The translations under genes were made by a program, and so were the position numbers. A model generated the notes under the pieces. It was not told the origin of the DNA, made no database searches, and was given only the letters and a program-made list of their open reading frames with translations. Shown piece by piece: positions 60,935 to 61,294 of a stretch of 61,294 nt of DNA. Within the stretch, counting starts at the first letter, position 1. Each line of letters begins with the position of its first letter. This DNA is from Oscillospiraceae bacterium (GTDB taxonomy: Bacteria; Bacillota; Clostridia; Oscillospirales; Oscillospiraceae), in assembly GCA_015068245.1 (NCBI GenBank), contig SVKU01000015.1, forward strand, positions 1-61,294, written 5' to 3'.

Positions 60935-61294
60935 ATGGCAAGTCCTAAGAAGAAAGTTATTAAGCGCCGCAGAGAGCGCAAGAACATTGAAAAGGGTGCT
61001 GTGCATATCCGCTCATCCTTTAACAACACCATGGTAACTATTACCGACCTGCAGGGTAATGCCATTTCTTGGGCATCCTCCGGCGGTCTCGGCTTCCGTG
61101 GTTCCAGAAAGTCCACTCCGTATGCTGCCCAGATGTGTTCCGAAACCGCTGCAAAGGCTGCTATGGAACATGGTCTCAAGACTGTTGAAGTTTACGTTAA
61201 GGGCCCCGGTTCCGGCCGTGAAGCCGCTATCCGTGCTCTTCAGACCGCAGGTCTTGAAGTCACCATGATCAAGGACGTCACCCCCATTCCCCAC
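60935..61294 (+). CDS. rpsK: 30S ribosomal protein S11 (cut by window end)
   Basis: First 120 residues present. [20 protein letters not shown] and [20 protein letters not shown] are conserved; the last residues before the cut (DVTPIPH) are near the usual C-terminus, so only about ten are missing. GGGAGGG is upstream. Confidence 0.97.
   Translation, partial: MASPKKKVIKRRRERKNIEKGAVHIRSSFNNTMVTITDLQGNAISWASSGGLGFRGSRKSTPYAAQMCSETAAKAAMEHGLKTVEVYVKGPGSGREAAIRALQTAGLEVTMIKDVTPIPH

Noticed and set aside
1-61294. tRNA, rRNA, prophage or IS elements
   Set aside because: No cloverleaf, rRNA stretch, integrase, transposase or phage structural gene could be recognised by eye.

Overview
The window looks like a chromosomal segment of a Gram-positive anaerobe of class Clostridia, probably a gut member of the Oscillospirales or a close relative. 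This rests on the spc operon order (secY-adk-map-KOW gene-infA-rpmJ-rpsM-rpsK), the zinc-type S14, the short eukaryote-like prolyl-tRNA synthetase, meso-diaminopimelate dehydrogenase, strong AGGAGG ribosome binding sites, frequent TTG starts, SLH domains and clostridial-type ECF sigma modules. No rRNA, tRNA, prophage, IS transposase or CRISPR array was recognised.

Layout. 1-540 (minus): start of an ABC exporter gene, preceded by a 29-codon leader ORF and a terminator/antiterminator pair that resembles ribosome-controlled attenuation. 570-1400: a cluster of palindromic repeats. 1402-5436 (minus): MoxR ATPase, DUF58 and transglutaminase operon. 6134-8296 (minus): DUF4015-like protein and PrmA. 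8430-12514 (plus): SLH-anchored phosphodiester glycosidase and a YhfC/PrsW-like membrane protease. 12848-14639 (minus): APH(3')-like kinase and a DMT transporter. 14985-17850: a MaoC-like double hot-dog protein and an ArsB/NhaD-type transporter. 18100-24326 (plus): sensor kinase, NfeD, FloA, LytTR regulator, S4 protein and two related mini membrane proteins. 24842-27245: solute-binding lipoprotein and a small Gly/Pro protein. 27714-34291: ECF sigma factor, giant anti-sigma/alpha-2-macroglobulin fusion and Memo-family lipoprotein, overlapping by ATGA and preceded by an ECF-type promoter. 34861-36636 (minus): AbrB-type regulator and ABC transporter. 36759-39688 (plus): ybaK, thiN, cysK, cysE. 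Then coaW (minus), hflKC (plus), ddh (minus), a GtrA gene and two small minus-strand genes. 45840-61294 (plus): proS and the S10-spc-alpha ribosomal operon, cut off inside rpsK.

Two genome-scale signals run across the window. The first is a family of modular intergenic hairpins: a CGTAGGG-type core with a self-complementary insert whose sequence varies while the pairing is kept. These fill most gaps outside the ribosomal operon. The second is a 10-mer, RTTDACATAA, present 27 times between 8.3 and 42.6 kb. Twenty-six copies lie on the plus strand whatever the local gene direction, and about 0.7 would be expected by chance. It occurs in genes, gaps, stop codons and in front of terminators, and looks like an oriented architectural or recombination signal (Chi-, KOPS- or SRS-like).

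The best candidates for undescribed biology are the oriented 10-mer, the sigma/anti-sigma-macroglobulin/Memo operon, and the peptide-controlled attenuator in front of the ABC exporter. All functions are inferred from sequence read by eye; no database search was run.
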